Shown here piece after piece: positions 1-10,984 of a stretch of 64,000 bases of DNA. The notes below the pieces were generated by a model. It worked only from the letters and a program-made list of their open reading frames with translations. It was not told where the DNA came from and searched no databases. How positions within the stretch are numbered: position 1 is the stretch's first letter; each line of letters begins with the position of its first letter. The DNA is taken from assembly GCA_013339765.2 (NCBI GenBank), contig CM023453.1:28535868-28599867 (forward strand), written 5' to 3'. The position numbers were made by a program, and so were the translations under genes. Origin of the DNA: Haemaphysalis longicornis. Lineage: Eukaryota; Arthropoda; Arachnida; Ixodida; Ixodidae.

Positions 1-50
1 GATATCTCAATATCGAAATATCAAAATATCGATATCTCGATATCTAAAGA
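1..50. repeat. AT-rich short tandem repeat with GATATC palindromes
   Basis: The first 50 bases are built from degenerate 8-base units of the form TATCNAAA, with several GATATC/ATATCGAT self-complementary words. It borders the hairpins at 151-192, so the start of the window is a cluster of small palindromes. The left end is cut by the window edge. Confidence 0.6.
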
Positions 51-150
51 GGTGATCACGCGTATAGACGCCACAAGCGCTCTCTTCACTTGCTACATGA
101 TTGCTGGACAAATGGCAAAATGGGCTAGAAATAAGTTTCTGCACGCATCT

Positions 151-192
151 GCGTAATATCCTCGTGATATTACGCAATATCTTTGAGATATT
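151..192. repeat. Two adjacent perfect stem-loops
   Basis: GCGTAATATC at 151-160 pairs perfectly with GATATTACGC at 166-175 across a 5-base loop. It is followed directly by AATATC/GATATT (6-base arms) at 176-192. No promoter or terminator context supports a specific role. Confidence 0.6.
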
Positions 193-693
193 ACTCTCCC
201 GAATTGTTCATGTTCGTGTCGTGGCGTCTGTTACCGGTCAGAGGGCAGAGCGCGCAGGCATATAGCAGCTCACGGATACCATGTATGGTCATGAAATCGC
301 GGCATATACTCCGAGAAAGTTTAAATGAAGCATGTTTCAGCAATGAATTCCGGTCTTTGTATAGCAGTCACACTGCCATTCTGTACTGCGATCGATGCTG
401 TAGATTATCAGCATTCGCTGCCGGTTGATCAGGCGCTCAATAAAGCTCACTTTCGCGCTCTGGAGTCGGCTCAGTTTTCGATGTATCGTCTCCTCCTAGT
501 AACCCTCCGATATTATTCAGGATCCTTATACAACTTGGTGCGCTGTCCTTATAGAGCTTCGTCCATATGAATCGGGGCATAGCATTTGAATTATCCTAGT
601 AAGAGGGGCAGTAGTTTCACCTTTTTTACTCCTTTATGTTGTTACGTGGCGGCAGGACTAATGAGACGAGCGATGATCAGTGGTGAAGCGATC
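193..693. other. No recognisable feature
   Basis: About 500 bases of mixed composition. Overlapping open frames of 81 residues exist but share no similarity with any family I know and are in the length range expected by chance. Confidence 0.6.
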
Positions 694-695
694 TA

Positions 696-1180
696 CCGTA
701 TTATCTCTTCTAAGCACCCCCCCCTCCCCCCCCCCCTCCTATACTTTGGGGGAAAAAATTGGAAAAAAAAAAAGTTTGCATGCGATTCTAAGCAACCATC
801 GCAAGGTGGATTTCAGATGCGCGCAAGCGGGTCCGGGTTGACGTTGGGGCCAAGCAGTTTGGTGAAGTTTTCAATTCCAAACCACTTCAACGGAACAGAA
901 GGCGACCTGCTGTGGGATCCGAGACCGGCGGCCCAAGCGGCTCAACGCACTCGAATGGTAGTGAGGGTGACTGGGTATCATATACGAAAGCGGTGGGTTC
1001 AGTGTCTGTATTTGAATGTTGGCCAAATAAAACACTATTCCTTGCGCCCGTCTCGTCGAAATACGGCCGCAAAAAAAGGGGGGGGGGGGGTAACTTAGGT
1101 TTTTCGAATCTAAGCACCCCCTCACTTTGGGCATCGCGATCGCGGAAATAAAGGGGGTGCTTAAACTCGAGTAAATACGG
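696..1180. mobile_element. TA-flanked MITE, Tc1/mariner-pogo-like ends
   Basis: The left terminus reads CCGTATTATCTC and continues into TAAGCACCCCC. The right terminus, on the opposite strand, reads CCGTATTTACTC and also continues into TAAGCACCCCC. Each end is flanked by TA (694-695 and 1181-1182). The body holds C-, G- and A-runs and no transposase frame. A second TAAGCACCC module near 1109 forms a hairpin with 1152-1163. The termini resemble those of the element at 37675-38096. Assignment to the Tc1/mariner-pogo group rests only on the TA target and terminal sequence. Confidence 0.65.
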
Positions 1181-1189
1181 TATTTACAA

Positions 1190-2150
1190 AGAGACGGAAT
1201 CTATTTACAATGCGGCCGCCATGACAGCTGGAGCTGAGACCGTGCCACCCAGCGCTTCGTCGTCGTAGCCGTGGGTCCCCCGGAACTATGCGCCAGTGTC
1301 CACTTCTGCTTCCCGTAACAAAATATATATGCTGGTAGGTTCATTGTACTCGATGTTAGGCTCATTGTACTCTTTGTTTCAAATTATGAGCGGCAGGACA
1401 TGAAATGTGTCTTCCTTTCACTGAGTATTTAGTCCTGTCTTACGTGCTCTAGATCTCGGTGCATACTTGTCGTTTGATCGCTTCCTTTCCGGAACTCCGG
1501 ATGCGTCTGTTGTACACAGAAACGCCTCCGCGTCCTATATTACCGCCCAGGTGAAGCTGCTATCGGCACCGCACTGACACCCAGTGCCGAAAGTTTTCTT
1601 ATGCACAGACAGCTCCTGCCTCGCACCTTCATCTATATAGGTCACTCTAGTTTGGGAAGCAGTCGAGCGTCCAGTAGCGCGCAAATTCAACGCTGTATTG
1701 GCATGCGCTGTCGCCGCTGCTGAAGAGCGATATGCAAATTGGAGCGGAGTCTGGGTTAATTTTCTCACGGTTAGCGCGCATAGCGCCTTTGTTTCTCCCG
1801 ATTTCGGGCGGCGTTCTATTTCGCGTGCCATTGTTTAGATGTCGGTCTTCCGTGTCAGTTCGAACCTGTGGTACCGTAACTCCTTTCGCAAATCCCCCTT
1901 CCGAGTCCGCTATGGGATGGGGAAAAAGAGCTGCATGGATGTCACGGCCTGATAGGAACGCAAGAGAAATGGCAGCGCTCGGTGTTGCAAAGGTGCGGGA
2001 ACAAAGAAGACGATTTTGCTATGCTGTCGTGTACATTCCCCCGGCGGGTGGTAGTTGCGTAAGCACCAAGACTGGCTGCGCTGTGGTCGGGTCTCTCGCT
2101 TTGATACTCCACCTGGTCGTGCAGTCATCGGGGGCTCAGCCGAAGATCCC
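1190..2150. other. Unique-looking sequence, one 21-bp duplication
   Basis: A short tandem duplication lies at 1337-1378 (AGGTTCATTGTACTCGATGTT-type unit, two copies with four mismatches). Apart from that I see no repeat or credible exon. Confidence 0.55.
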
Positions 2151-2162
2151 CGGCCTTTTTTA

Positions 2163-2195
2163 GGGGGGAAGGGAAGGGGGAAGGGGGGGGGGGGG
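2163..2195 (+). repeat. G-run cluster (potential G-quadruplex)
   Basis: Four G-runs of 6, 3, 5 and 13 bases are separated by AA only, which fits the G3+N1-7 quadruplex pattern on the plus strand. Long homopolymers are also error-prone in sequencing. Confidence 0.7.
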
Positions 2196-2199
2196 AAGG

Positions 2200-4620
2200 C
2201 GAGTGCGGTTTCCTTAGTTTTGTTGCCTAGTTTTTTCGGCAAGACTCAGGTTGAAAAAAATGGCGCAAATTCCACAATGTTTGTTAGCAGGAACCTATAA
2301 ATATCCGCCAGTGCCGTGCACTTGGTCATTTTAAGGGGGTGTTCATAAAATGCGCGTAGTCGATGCAAACGCGCCGACTTCCATCGAAGAGCCACTTTTA
2401 TTGCGAGAGTTTAGGTAGGGCTTCTTTTTTTTTTTTTTCACGCATAGTTGCTACAGAAATTACCGAAGCTACTGTCATTTGCAAGCCGTGATGAGTTTCT
2501 CTTCAGCATCCTGGACCTTCTAACGGGCCCTAAAACTTACGTTCAAAACGCCGCAGCTACACCTTCTTGCCTGCAAGTAAGCGTAAGCGCAGGTAATGTT
2601 TTGAGTTTTTTCTCCGGCCGGTTTACACGCATCTTTGAAAAACAAATGGGCGTTCTAAAGGGCTGTTCGTTTCCTCGTACCATACTCCCCGCTGACTTGC
2701 GGACTTGCGGACGTTGGCTACGAGTTCATGCAGGCGGGTTCGTTTTAAGCGCTATCTCGTTAAAAGAGGAATGATTTTTCTCGTTACGCGTGGAAGTGGA
2801 GCTCATGAAACACTTCAAGCAAAGCTCGATTTCGAATAACGCGATTTTTGTATAGCGAGGGTTTATGGTACGTGCTAAGTGTTTTACATACGCTCAAAAT
2901 TTGAATTTGTGTTGGCGTACTTCCAAGGGGCAGATACGAAGCGGGGGAAGGGGTGGGGCAGCTTCGGCGGAAATATACCCCGCCGTAATTCAGGACGCTT
3001 TATAAGCTATCCTTTATTACGATTATTACTTCTCGTAGACTAATAGTTGTACATCTTCATAACGGGCCATTATGGCCGGAGTTCTCGGCTCAGAGTTCTC
3101 ACAGCGTACGACGACTGCCGCTTGCGCGGCATTTATTAAAGCAGATGGACTCCTCCACAACAGGTTGTCAAGTCTAACGAGCCCCCTTTGTGGCTCTGGC
3201 TCCCTCGTGGCGTATAATGCGCGCTCGTCGGCCAAACAGCCCAACATTTACGCGTCTGCTTTCGGGCGCTCTCGCGTGCGATTCTCGCCCGGAGAACGCG
3301 TTTCTCTTCGCGCAGCTCTGCCCCCCGCCGTCGTCGCACTTTCCTTTGTTCCTCCCGGCTCTATATAGGCGTCCTTCGTCCTTAAAGAGGCACGAAGCCG
3401 TGGAAGCGCGCAGGCCTGTTGCTCGTTTAACGTCCTCGCAAGATGGGCGCCCCCTAATGGCCTCGGCCGGCGGAAGTGTCACCTCGGCTGTTCGCCGCCC
3501 GAGCATGCTTATTGGGAAGTCGCTGCGGTCCTTTGGAGTAATTCAGCGCGAGTACGGCGCGCACTCGGCCTTAAATAGCGACCCTCTCTGAACGCGTATA
3601 TAATGGCGCGTGTACGGCTTTACGCGTTCGCTTGCTCCGGCGGGCAGACTTTCACCGCCGCCGCGGCGTTTACTCTCTGGCCGCGCCACCTGCACCCTTC
3701 CGGCACTGTGACTCGCTTTCTTCGGGCGCCCGCATTCCGTCGGGTACGGCTGAATCGCATCTCAGCTCACCGCGCGCGAGCGGAATATAATTACCGCTAA
3801 GGAAACGCACGGCGTGCGCTCGTCAGGAGGGCGGGCGTATACTGCGCGAACGCGGACGTTGGTTTGGTCGCGCGGAGTGTGAGGGGTTAAACGCCGCTTC
3901 TTTCTTTTACCGCGGAACCGCTATGCGGCGGACACCCAGTGAACCCATCTGAGTGTGAGGCCTGGAAACCCCCGCGCCGACAGTCATGCGATCACTCTCT
4001 CGGTGCTGTCAGAAATGGTATCGCAGCTGTCCCTAGAAATCCGCCAGGCTAGCTAGGCGTGCTCGTCGAGAGTACGCCGTACAAGTAGGACCGCATCACC
4101 GTTGAAGGGTTGGCCTTAATTGCGTCCCCGAGGCATTAGCGGGCGATGATAAAGATGATGACGCGGTCGTTATCATTATCGAAACGTCCGGGCGGTGGCA
4201 TTCAGTATCAAGAGCAAGTGCGTGATGGGTGCCTGTCCTTCAAATCGTTAGTCGGATTTTTTCTGTCTTCCTTTTAACCATCTCCACACTACGCAGTGAA
4301 AATATTCAAGAGTTCGACCCTATATTACTGCTCCTCGTTGGACAGCGGGGAGCCGAACCTCGCTCCTTCCTTTATTGAAACACGTTGGCGGGGGAGTACG
4401 CTGTAATGACTTGCCACTGCCCGCCCAGAGAGCGATGGTGACCTGTGCGGTATATGTACGCTCGTCACGGCGTGCCTTCGTCGTCGACATCTTTGTCATC
4501 ATTATAATCATCATCATCGTCGTCGTGACTATCTTGGAAGAGGTTGAGGAGGAATGTCTCTATTCGCTCTTGCTAAGACAGGGATGTCAACTCGATCTTC
4601 TTAACAGAAGACGGCAAGTA
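2200..4620. other. No gene seen; CpG-rich stretch at about 3060-3960
   Basis: A T-run lies at about 2425-2438. From about 3060 to 3960 the sequence becomes GC- and CpG-rich, with TATA-like words at 3357-3366 (CTCTATATAG) and 3596-3603 (GTATATAA). This could be a promoter region, but no adjoining exon can be shown. A small ATC-type microsatellite sits at 4497-4530. Confidence 0.4.
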
Positions 4621-4630
4621 GAGACCTAGT

Positions 4631-4790
4631 ATTATTTGATGATTGATTGATATTGAGATTGAACGCGCCGACGCTACTCAGGCGATGAGGCCGCCGTAGT
4701 GGAGGGCTCCGGGTGAATTTTGACCATCTAGGGATCTTTAACGTGCGCCGAAATCTCGAACACACGGGCGTTTTCCCTTTTAGCCTCCAG
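4631..4790 (-). mobile_element. Truncated tRNA-derived SINE (Ruka-like)
   Basis: On the minus strand this contains the SINE body: the conserved block for gcctcc..., the segment around CGAAATCTCG, GATCTTTAACGTGC and CGATGAGG, ending in an ATCAATC tail at the low-coordinate side (4641-4650). The tRNA-related head with A and B boxes is missing, so the copy is 5'-truncated, as is usual for LINE-mobilised copies. Full copies occur at 23925 and 43500. Confidence 0.85.
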
Positions 4791-4799
4791 TAATCTTTA

Positions 4800-5405
4800 A
4801 CGAGTGCTCCAATAATGCTTTCAGCTTGACAACATCCCAGCCTCATTTTGTAAGCTCCACACCATTCCACTAATAAAAAAATACTTCAACTTTTTTTTTT
4901 TGTTACAGAGAAGCTTGCCGGCTGCGAGCTAATACGCATAGTATGGGTTGTCTTCTCCACTAAGCGAAAATGTTGATAGAACGGAACCGTTAGGCAGAAC
5001 ATGACAGACACAAACATTCCTCGAAGCACCTATGCATGCTTACGAGCTTTGATGGTGGAAGCTTGGTGATACTTATCAGCGATTTCTTTGCTGCTTCATT
5101 GTGTTTGCGTATCTTTCTTCGTTTTCCCTTAGTCTTTTTCGCGGGGAATGATTCCACAACCTGGCTGATAAGACACGCCGCAGCTTTCCCAGAATGGGAT
5201 TTCTGCGAGGCTGGGGTGCCCGTGTTCTACTCACGCGGCGTCACGTTCATGGTTCACGTGCGGCACCCACTATTGCAATTTTTGATCCACCGCTGCAAAC
5301 GAGAGAAAAAAACAGAGGGGAAAAATTTCAAAGCTTTTCTTTGTCTCGTTGATGGCGGTGTCGCAACCAAAACGCACTGCAGGAACGCCAACCTTACACA
5401 ATAAG
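4800..5405. other. No recognisable feature
   Basis: A 10-base T-run occurs at about 4892-4901. A 122-residue open frame from 5036 has no recognisable motif. Confidence 0.5.
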
Positions 5406-5410
5406 AGGAC

Positions 5411-5545
5411 ACATGATGATGGCGACGACGATGATGACGATGATGATGATGGCGATACAAGAAAAACGCCTCCCGTGGCCGTTATTGAACCTGGGTCCCT
5501 CGCGTTATAGACTTGACGTCTATCTGACTGAGCCATCCGCGCATT
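5411..5545 (-). mobile_element. tRNA-Met-like SINE with (ATC)n tail
   Basis: Read on the minus strand, the head carries an A-box-like TGGCTCAGTCAGATAGACG, the block CGCGAGGGACCCAGG and a B-box-like GGTTCAATAAC (near 5481-5492), and ends in a CATCATC-type tail (5414-5456). The same head, with CATAA at the anticodon position, occurs at 54008 and 60866. That points to a tRNA-Met origin. It is distinct from the Ruka-like family. Confidence 0.65.
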
Positions 5546-5569
5546 CGGGTCGCTCACCATTTCCTTTGG

Positions 5570-5643
5570 GTTCGTTGCGCGGGCGTTGGCTTTGAACTTT
5601 GGCTGAGTTGAAGTAGACTGTGCCTTTGGGCTTGGCAGTTTGG
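5570..5643. repeat. Dispersed repeat, inverted copy at 27685-27815
   Basis: The words GGGCGTTGGCTTTGAACTTT, TTTGGCTGAGTTGAAGT and CTTTGGGTTCGT occur here. The same words appear in reverse complement at about 27750-27815. It adjoins the Met-like SINE, but 27.7 kb lacks the tRNA head, so the two are probably separate repeats. Confidence 0.6.
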
Positions 5644-5791
5644 ATAGAGTGTACACTCTAACCAGAGTGTACTCTATCTAGAGTGTACTCGAGTACTCTA
5701 TCTAGAGTGTACCCTAGTCCAAACTAGAGTGTACTCTATCTACAGTGCATTCTAGTGCACTCTAGAGTACAATCTAGGAGTACACTCTAGT
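5644..5791. repeat. Palindromic minisatellite (TAGAGTGTACTC units)
   Basis: Roughly nine copies of TAGAGTGTACTCTATC-like words are arranged in both orientations over about 150 bases. Because TAGAGT and ACTCTA are complementary, neighbouring units can fold on each other. Confidence 0.75.
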
Positions 5792-5799
5792 TTGATTTC

Positions 5800-6245
5800 G
5801 GGCTTCGGGAGCGTAGATTTCGGACTTTGATTTGACTCAGTTTGCATGGAGAAAGCTTTGCGTTTTAACCATCTTTCTCTAAAGAAAGGGGCGTTGATTT
5901 TCTTAGTATCTTCGTTGATTGATTGTTACCCCGTGCTGGGTGCCCTCAGTACAGGGCTTCTGTCTCCAGGGCAGTGGGGGCTGCTCTGGCGACTGTTCGG
6001 CGCTGAACGAGCGCATATAGCGCGGTGGTAGCGTACTCAAATCCTTTGACAACTCAAACGTGTTTTTATTTACTCCTTACAGCGGCGGCCATTTTCTGCG
6101 CCTGGCAACAACCGCAACAATTAATGATGTCGGATTTTCGCAGAATGGGGAACTTAGGTTTCCGCCGTAATAATACTCTTCTGTTTGTGCGACAGATCTG
6201 TGTTGACGAACTGCCTCCTCACCACCACTTCCCTTCGCCTCCTCC
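5800..6245. other. No recognisable feature
   Basis: Mixed-composition sequence without a supported exon or repeat. It ends at a TTAGGTTTCCGCC region preceding a LINE-like tail. Confidence 0.5.
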
Positions 6246-6247
6246 TT

Positions 6248-6325
6248 CGATGATGATGATAACTAGTTGTATCCTCTTTGTAGTGGGGTAATGTCGAGTC
6301 ATCTTACCAAAAAAAAACTAATATT
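6248..6325 (-). mobile_element. 3' end of a LINE-like repeat with (ATC)n tail
   Basis: On the minus strand this reads TATTAGT..., GGTAAGATGAC, CCACTACAAAG and then a TCATCATC tail. It closely matches the last 85 bases of the repeat at 42836-43153 (GGTAAGATGACACG, CCGCTACAAAGG, ATCATC). Only the 3' terminus is present, as expected for 5'-truncated reverse-transcribed copies. Confidence 0.6.
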
Positions 6326-7130
6326 GTGAGCGTGTGTGAGCGCAGTCAACATTAAAGGGACACTGAAGTGATTTGTAAACATTGCGGGATTACTAGCGCA
6401 AATTGTAGTTCGGAGTCCGTAGGCATTGTTTCGACCACTCTGGCCGCGTTTACGCGAATTTATTTAGTAGAAAAATCAATTCGAAAATGCTGTCCTCCTC
6501 TATTTACGCTCGCCCATTTTCTGTGGCGTTTTCGTGTGACGTCAGCAGGAGATGAGCTGGAAAATGGCTGCACTACTGCATGGTCCGCCGACCAGCCGAC
6601 CTACCGATCGAGTCAGTCGGCCCAGCGTTTCGTCCGCCGGCCGCCGCAACACCTTTGTGAATGAAAGAATGTGCCTTTCCTTACTTTGTTAGTTTGTACA
6701 CTGTGTCAAACTCAGAGTCCGGGTCGCTCCACACAAGCGCTGCACAAGTGCACATGCGACGCTTCGCTGACTTTACGCTAGTAGGAAAATCTAAGGCCAA
6801 TTGAAGGCGGGAAAAGAGTCAGCGAAGTCAATATAGGTACTAAGAAAATAAAATCACCTCAAACTTTTACCGTACAGCGCAAAACTAGGGAGCAGGAAGC
6901 ACTTTTTGCGCTTGGTAAACAAGCACAGCGGTCAGCAGCACGACCGCACATCTGCGAACGATTTTCCGTCAAAGAAATGCAATTGCTAGACGTGAGATAT
7001 TGTGGAAGTTTGGGGGACACTTACTGCAGGAGTGATATACAACAAATAGTCACATAAAGTACTTAAAATGCGTAAAATAAATAAAAGTGTAAACTGGTCC
7101 TACATTATAAACCTTACAAATCCAAACCGG

Positions 7131-7209
7131 CCAGCGCCGGCTCGTGGCCTAGCGGTCTGAGGCGCTGGAATTTGTTTTGAAAGTCGCAAGTTCGAATCCC
7201 CGAGGGTAC
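7131..7209 (+). mobile_element. tRNA-like SINE head
   Basis: A-box-like TGGCCTAGCGGTCTGAGG at 7145-7162 and B-box-like AGTTCGAATCCC at 7189-7200 have tRNA-like spacing. The T-stem does not pair properly (CGCAA against CCCCG), so this is a tRNA-derived SINE or pseudogene, not a working tRNA. It faces a second tRNA-like head at 7311-7395. Confidence 0.6.
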
Positions 7210-7310
7210 ATGTATTTTTTAAGTGCGAATGCACTTTATAAGCGACCCCAAACCTTCCACCGCCGGGCGGCGGCGGCGTCTGCAGTCCTCCTCTCTATAT
7301 ATATAAAAAA

Positions 7311-7395
7311 ACAGCATCCGGCGCCAGGTTTCGATCCGAGGACTTTGCGGCCGCAGCGCGACGCTCTACCTGCTAAGCCACGGACGCGACGCTGA
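7311..7395 (-). mobile_element. Second tRNA-like SINE head, opposite strand
   Basis: On the minus strand, A-box-like TGGCTTAGCAGGTAGAGCG (7362-7380) is followed by B-box-like GGATCGAAACCTGG (7324-7337). Between this and the plus-strand head lies a hairpin AAGTGC-GCACTT (about 7220-7235) and a GGCGGCGGCGGC run. The two heads converge on each other. Confidence 0.6.
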
Positions 7396-7469
7396 TAGCA
7401 GTGTTAGTAACGCGCCCTTATATCTTTAACGCATTCAAACTACGTCGTCAGCGGCGTGCGTTGGCGACT

Positions 7470-7553
7470 CAGCGGCGTTATAGGGACCGGGCAGCTGGAC
7501 GGGTGGCGCCACCACTCGGCGCTCCCCTCGTCAGTGGAATGAGCCGGTGCATT
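7470..7553. repeat. Internal inverted repeat arm, partner at 9548-9650
   Basis: TATAGGGACCGGGC, TGGCGCCACCA and CTCGTCAGTGGAATG recur in reverse complement at 9548-9650 (GCATTCCACTGACGAGC, TGGTGGTGCCA, GCCCGGTCCCTATAG). Similarity is clear but broken by indels. Both arms lie inside the 6350-10553 interval. Confidence 0.65.
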
Positions 7554-7684
7554 GGACTACACAGCCTCCCGTTGTTTTTGTCGTGTTTGCTTCGGTGCTT
7601 TGAATGTTTTGGTGGTGTTGTGAGCGTATATGTGCGGTGAAACAAAGTCTAGACAAATGTGTTGGGTTCTTAGATGCAGTAATG

Positions 7685-7965
7685 ACTATGTAATCTTGTC
7701 GGACGCTTCTAAAGTTGGGTATCGGCTGCAATGGCATGAGCGCTTTTTGCAGCGATCTCCGCTTGGCTACACCCATTCTGAGTACAAATAAAGCTACTAT
7801 TAGTAGTATTATTTTCTTCTTAAATGCACTAACGTCTACGCAAACTTATGAATGCTTGTAAGGTTGGGGAAGGGCTACATTGACACGAGCGCTTTTTGCA
7901 GCGCTCTGCGCCTGGCTCTGCGCGATCTGAGTAGGAATAAAACTATTAGCAATATTATTATTCAT
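7685..7965 (+). repeat. Degenerate tandem duplication, about 160-bp period
   Basis: Two units share CATGAGCGCTTTTTGCAGCG / CACGAGCGCTTTTTGCAGCG, a following CTGAGTA and an AATAAA-containing end with ATTATTATT. The second unit starts near 7844. Confidence 0.65.
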
Positions 7966-7969
7966 TTCT

Positions 7970-9540
7970 ACCACTTTAAATTATCTTCACTGGTTTCGAT
8001 TACTACTGTTTCCACGCCAGCCTTAGCGCTGGGATACCTCGATACGTCTGCTTTAAATAGAAAGGCACCCTGCATACGAGATGGATTACCGTGTAGCCGT
8101 ATAGACATTGCTACGCTAGTTTACACTTTCTGTAACGTGAGCTTTGTGCCTCTCTGTTTTGGTGAGCGACCACTGTGACAGCATGGGAGCCTGAAAGCCG
8201 AAGTGGAAATCCCACATTTGTGGTGGTCATTTATCAGAGCCAAAATTATTCACCAACTCAACCGCCCCAGCTAAAACCATCCACCATCCCTCCTCCCTTC
8301 CCGTTTTACCACCTGCGTAGAATAAAGGCTGGCACCGATAGTTAAAAAATGTGGCAGCGTTAACGTCAGTCGGTGTTTTTAATGCTTAAGATTCCTTACA
8401 GAGTACCTAAAAAAAATGCTTGGTGAAGACACCAAAAGCCGGCGATTAGTTGCCTCAAATATGGGTGCATCAGCCCGAGTCCTCCAGCACAGACACATTT
8501 CCGACACGGTGGACAAAGTTTAGATTTGGAGAGGGGGCATGGAAGTTCAAAATTAAACAGCAAAATCATCTAGCCCTCCGTCAATGATTATGATGGTTGA
8601 ACGCAAAGCTTTCTTCCTGCGAAACCGAATGGGAAATGGTCAAAGTCAAAGACGCTGCGATCAAAAGACGAAACTGCGTGCTGGTCAAATTCGACGCTCA
8701 ACTAGTCGAAGTTTAAATCCAGAAGGCAACCAAGGAAACCCATACGATGGAGCTTTGCGATAAACCCTCATCGTCGTTAAACGAAGGTGTGCATGATTTT
8801 TCAAGCGTAGGTGGCAGCTTGTAAACCGACCGCAGCATTCAGTTGTGAAGCTGAGTACTGCTTTCGGGCACCCTCCTGTCTTGTGTCCTTCAGCCACCCA
8901 GGATCTGGTTTTTGAAAAACCATTTACCAACTAGCCAGCAACCATTGCAATTCTTGTAAAGCAATGCTTCTCCACGACAAGCAATAACGTTCTACTATCA
9001 TGCGGTATTTATTCTATCAACGATTCCCGATGACTGTAGTAAGATCATTTCTGTAAAATTAAACACGTTTCAGCCGTAGGTAATGAAGTTACGGAAGCGT
9101 CGTCCATCACAATTTCTATTCTGAGGTAAATCTTAGAAGACACCCCCAACTTTGTCTTTCGCTTGTGCACGACGTCGACGCCATTTTGTCAACAACCGCC
9201 CAAGGCCAGTGTCGCAGCATTCCTAGATCGGTTGCACACACAGGCTTTGTGGGAGCATTTAGCTGCAGTATACTCCTCGATACCCGAAACTGCATGCAGG
9301 CATAAAAATTGCACGAAGCAACGAACTTTCACTTCCAGCTTGACTTCCAGCTTGGCGCATTGAGCGTCGTCTGCTATTTGTAAATACTGAGTATGGGCGT
9401 AAATCACACACATGGCATGCCTCGTAAACGTCACATCCACGCTCAAGATTTACCGATCTGAAAAATGCACGTGGGGTTACGTACGCTTTGCAAGCCGCAC
9501 TGCAGAAAAACGACAGAAAGCCATGCACAGTTACGCTGCG
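7970..9540. other. Interior of the 4.2 kb element, nothing recognised
   Basis: Open frames here are under 136 residues and carry no transposase signature (no DDE/D pattern that I can identify). A 12-base tandem (CTTCCAGCTTGA, two copies) lies near 9336. Confidence 0.45.
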
Positions 9541-9547
9541 CTGACCG

Positions 9548-9650
9548 CCACCGGCATTCCACTGACGAGCGGTTCGCCACGGGCGGCGCTGTTCGCTGAA
9601 GCGACGGTGGTGCCATACAACGGCCGCCCGGTCCCTATAGCGGCTTGATA
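9548..9650. repeat. Partner arm of inverted repeat at 7470-7553
   Basis: See 7470-7553. The arms are separated by about 2.0 kb and lie symmetrically enough to suggest a former inner element or a foldback. Confidence 0.65.
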
Positions 9651-10639
9651 ACTGCGTGGTGTACACGTGATACTACAAACCCGATGGAAGAGATGGAAGA
9701 GAAGGCGGCCGAGGCGGTGGGCTGCGGGGGCCGAGCGCAAGCGCCGCAAGCGGGGACCGACAACCGTGCATTCGCACTTTCAATTCTCCCCCTCGGGGAA
9801 ATGCGGGGGAAGATTTTTTTTTTTGTAAGTTGATTTTTTCGTATGCGGCCGATGTTTTCTGAACTGAGTTGACCATTTTTGGGCCGTAACGTTCACTGCT
9901 CCACGAGCGAGATCGCAGAACGCGCGCATACTGACAACGACGGTTCTCGTTGGCGTGCTGTTGCCACAAGCACCGACTGCTTGCGGGCAGTGGGCCCAGG
10001 CCTGGATCAGCACACCCTTGGCCTGGTGCGAACTAGCTTTTTACGAACAGACGTGAGTGAGGCAAGCATCCGAATATGCGGGAAAAGCGCATGGCATTTG
10101 AGAGTCTGCGGTGACGCGGAGGGCGTTCATCCACTGCGTAGGCCTCGTCTAGTGATTTCTACGATTCCAAGCCGCCCTGGGAGGTTTATCTTAGACATTT
10201 GACAGCCCACAACATGGCAGAAGCGCGGTACGGCGATAATTGAGAAATCGAGAATGCCCATCCAACAACGCCATCAGATGTCAAGCATGTTGTTTTACAG
10301 AACCGAAACCGAAACTTTTGATTGCTAACCTTGGGCATCGTCCAATCACGGTGCCCCCCCTCCTGACGTCACAGCCTTTAGTTGGTGCGGCCGCCGCAAA
10401 CCGCGCATAGTAGTTTTTCTTCTTTCGCGCTTTGTAAAATAATTACCGATTTGTCAACCGGATAAACGATGAATAGTGTGTTAATTTGAGCCAGTCTACA
10501 CAGTGCAAGCAAAAACGGGAGCTTGACAAATTCACTTCAGTGTCCCTTTAATGGGCGATTGTTGCGTTGTAGAACACTTTAGGCTGTGGCCAATCGCCGT
10601 CAGTTGGTGGGGCCAATCTCTCATCTGTGCATACCCATT

Positions 10640-10976
10640 ATAATCATTATCTGTACATAATCATCATCACGAGCGGCTTGTTTTGTTGAGTCACGGACGG
10701 GCTATTAAAAACCAAGTAGACTGGTACTGCTGCCTACTTGTGCGGGTTCTTCCGTTGCCCTACGATATATCTATGTTTTGTGCGCTTCGTTTAATACAGC
10801 TCTGCTGTTAGGGCAGGCCCAAATACTTATTTTTTCTGTCACAAGTGGTAGCTGTCCTAGGCAATATTCCCCTCTCTGCTTTTCGTCCGCCATCATTCTT
10901 ATCTGTTCGCCGCCTCGACAACCCTGAAGTTAACTCCCTCTGTGCTACCCTTAAGTCCTAGGGCTTCTGGAAGCCG
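10640..10976 (-). mobile_element. LINE-like 3' segment, inverted relative to 42836-43153
   Basis: On the minus strand this shares CCCTAGGACTTAAGGGTAGC, CACAGAGGGAGTTAACTTC, CGAAAAGCAGAGAGGGGAAT and ATTGCC with the plus-strand copy at 42.9 kb. Both translate to a peptide of the form EALGxKGSTExVNFxxVE, and the frame is kept despite base changes, which suggests a former coding 3' end. Here the frame has stops after VVEAANR. A GATGATGATT tail lies near 10660-10680. Confidence 0.55.
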
Positions 10977-10984
10977 AATATACC

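Larger units (their letters stand above)
6350..10553. mobile_element. 4.2 kb interval bounded by perfect 22-bp TTAA-type inverted termini
   Basis: CATTAAAGGGACACTGAAGT GA at 6350-6371 is matched perfectly in inverted orientation at 10532-10553. Homology continues imperfectly inward (TTTGT). TTAA sits at the outer edge of both (6352-6355; 10548-10551). The same terminus style (TTAAAGGG) marks the MITEs at 18990, 24916, 52545 and perhaps 55779. TTAA targets are typical of piggyBac-like and Kolobok elements, but no transposase frame is visible. The interior contains SINE heads, a tandem duplication and an internal inverted repeat, so it may be a composite with nested insertions. Two independent MITE ends are an alternative. 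Confidence 0.6.
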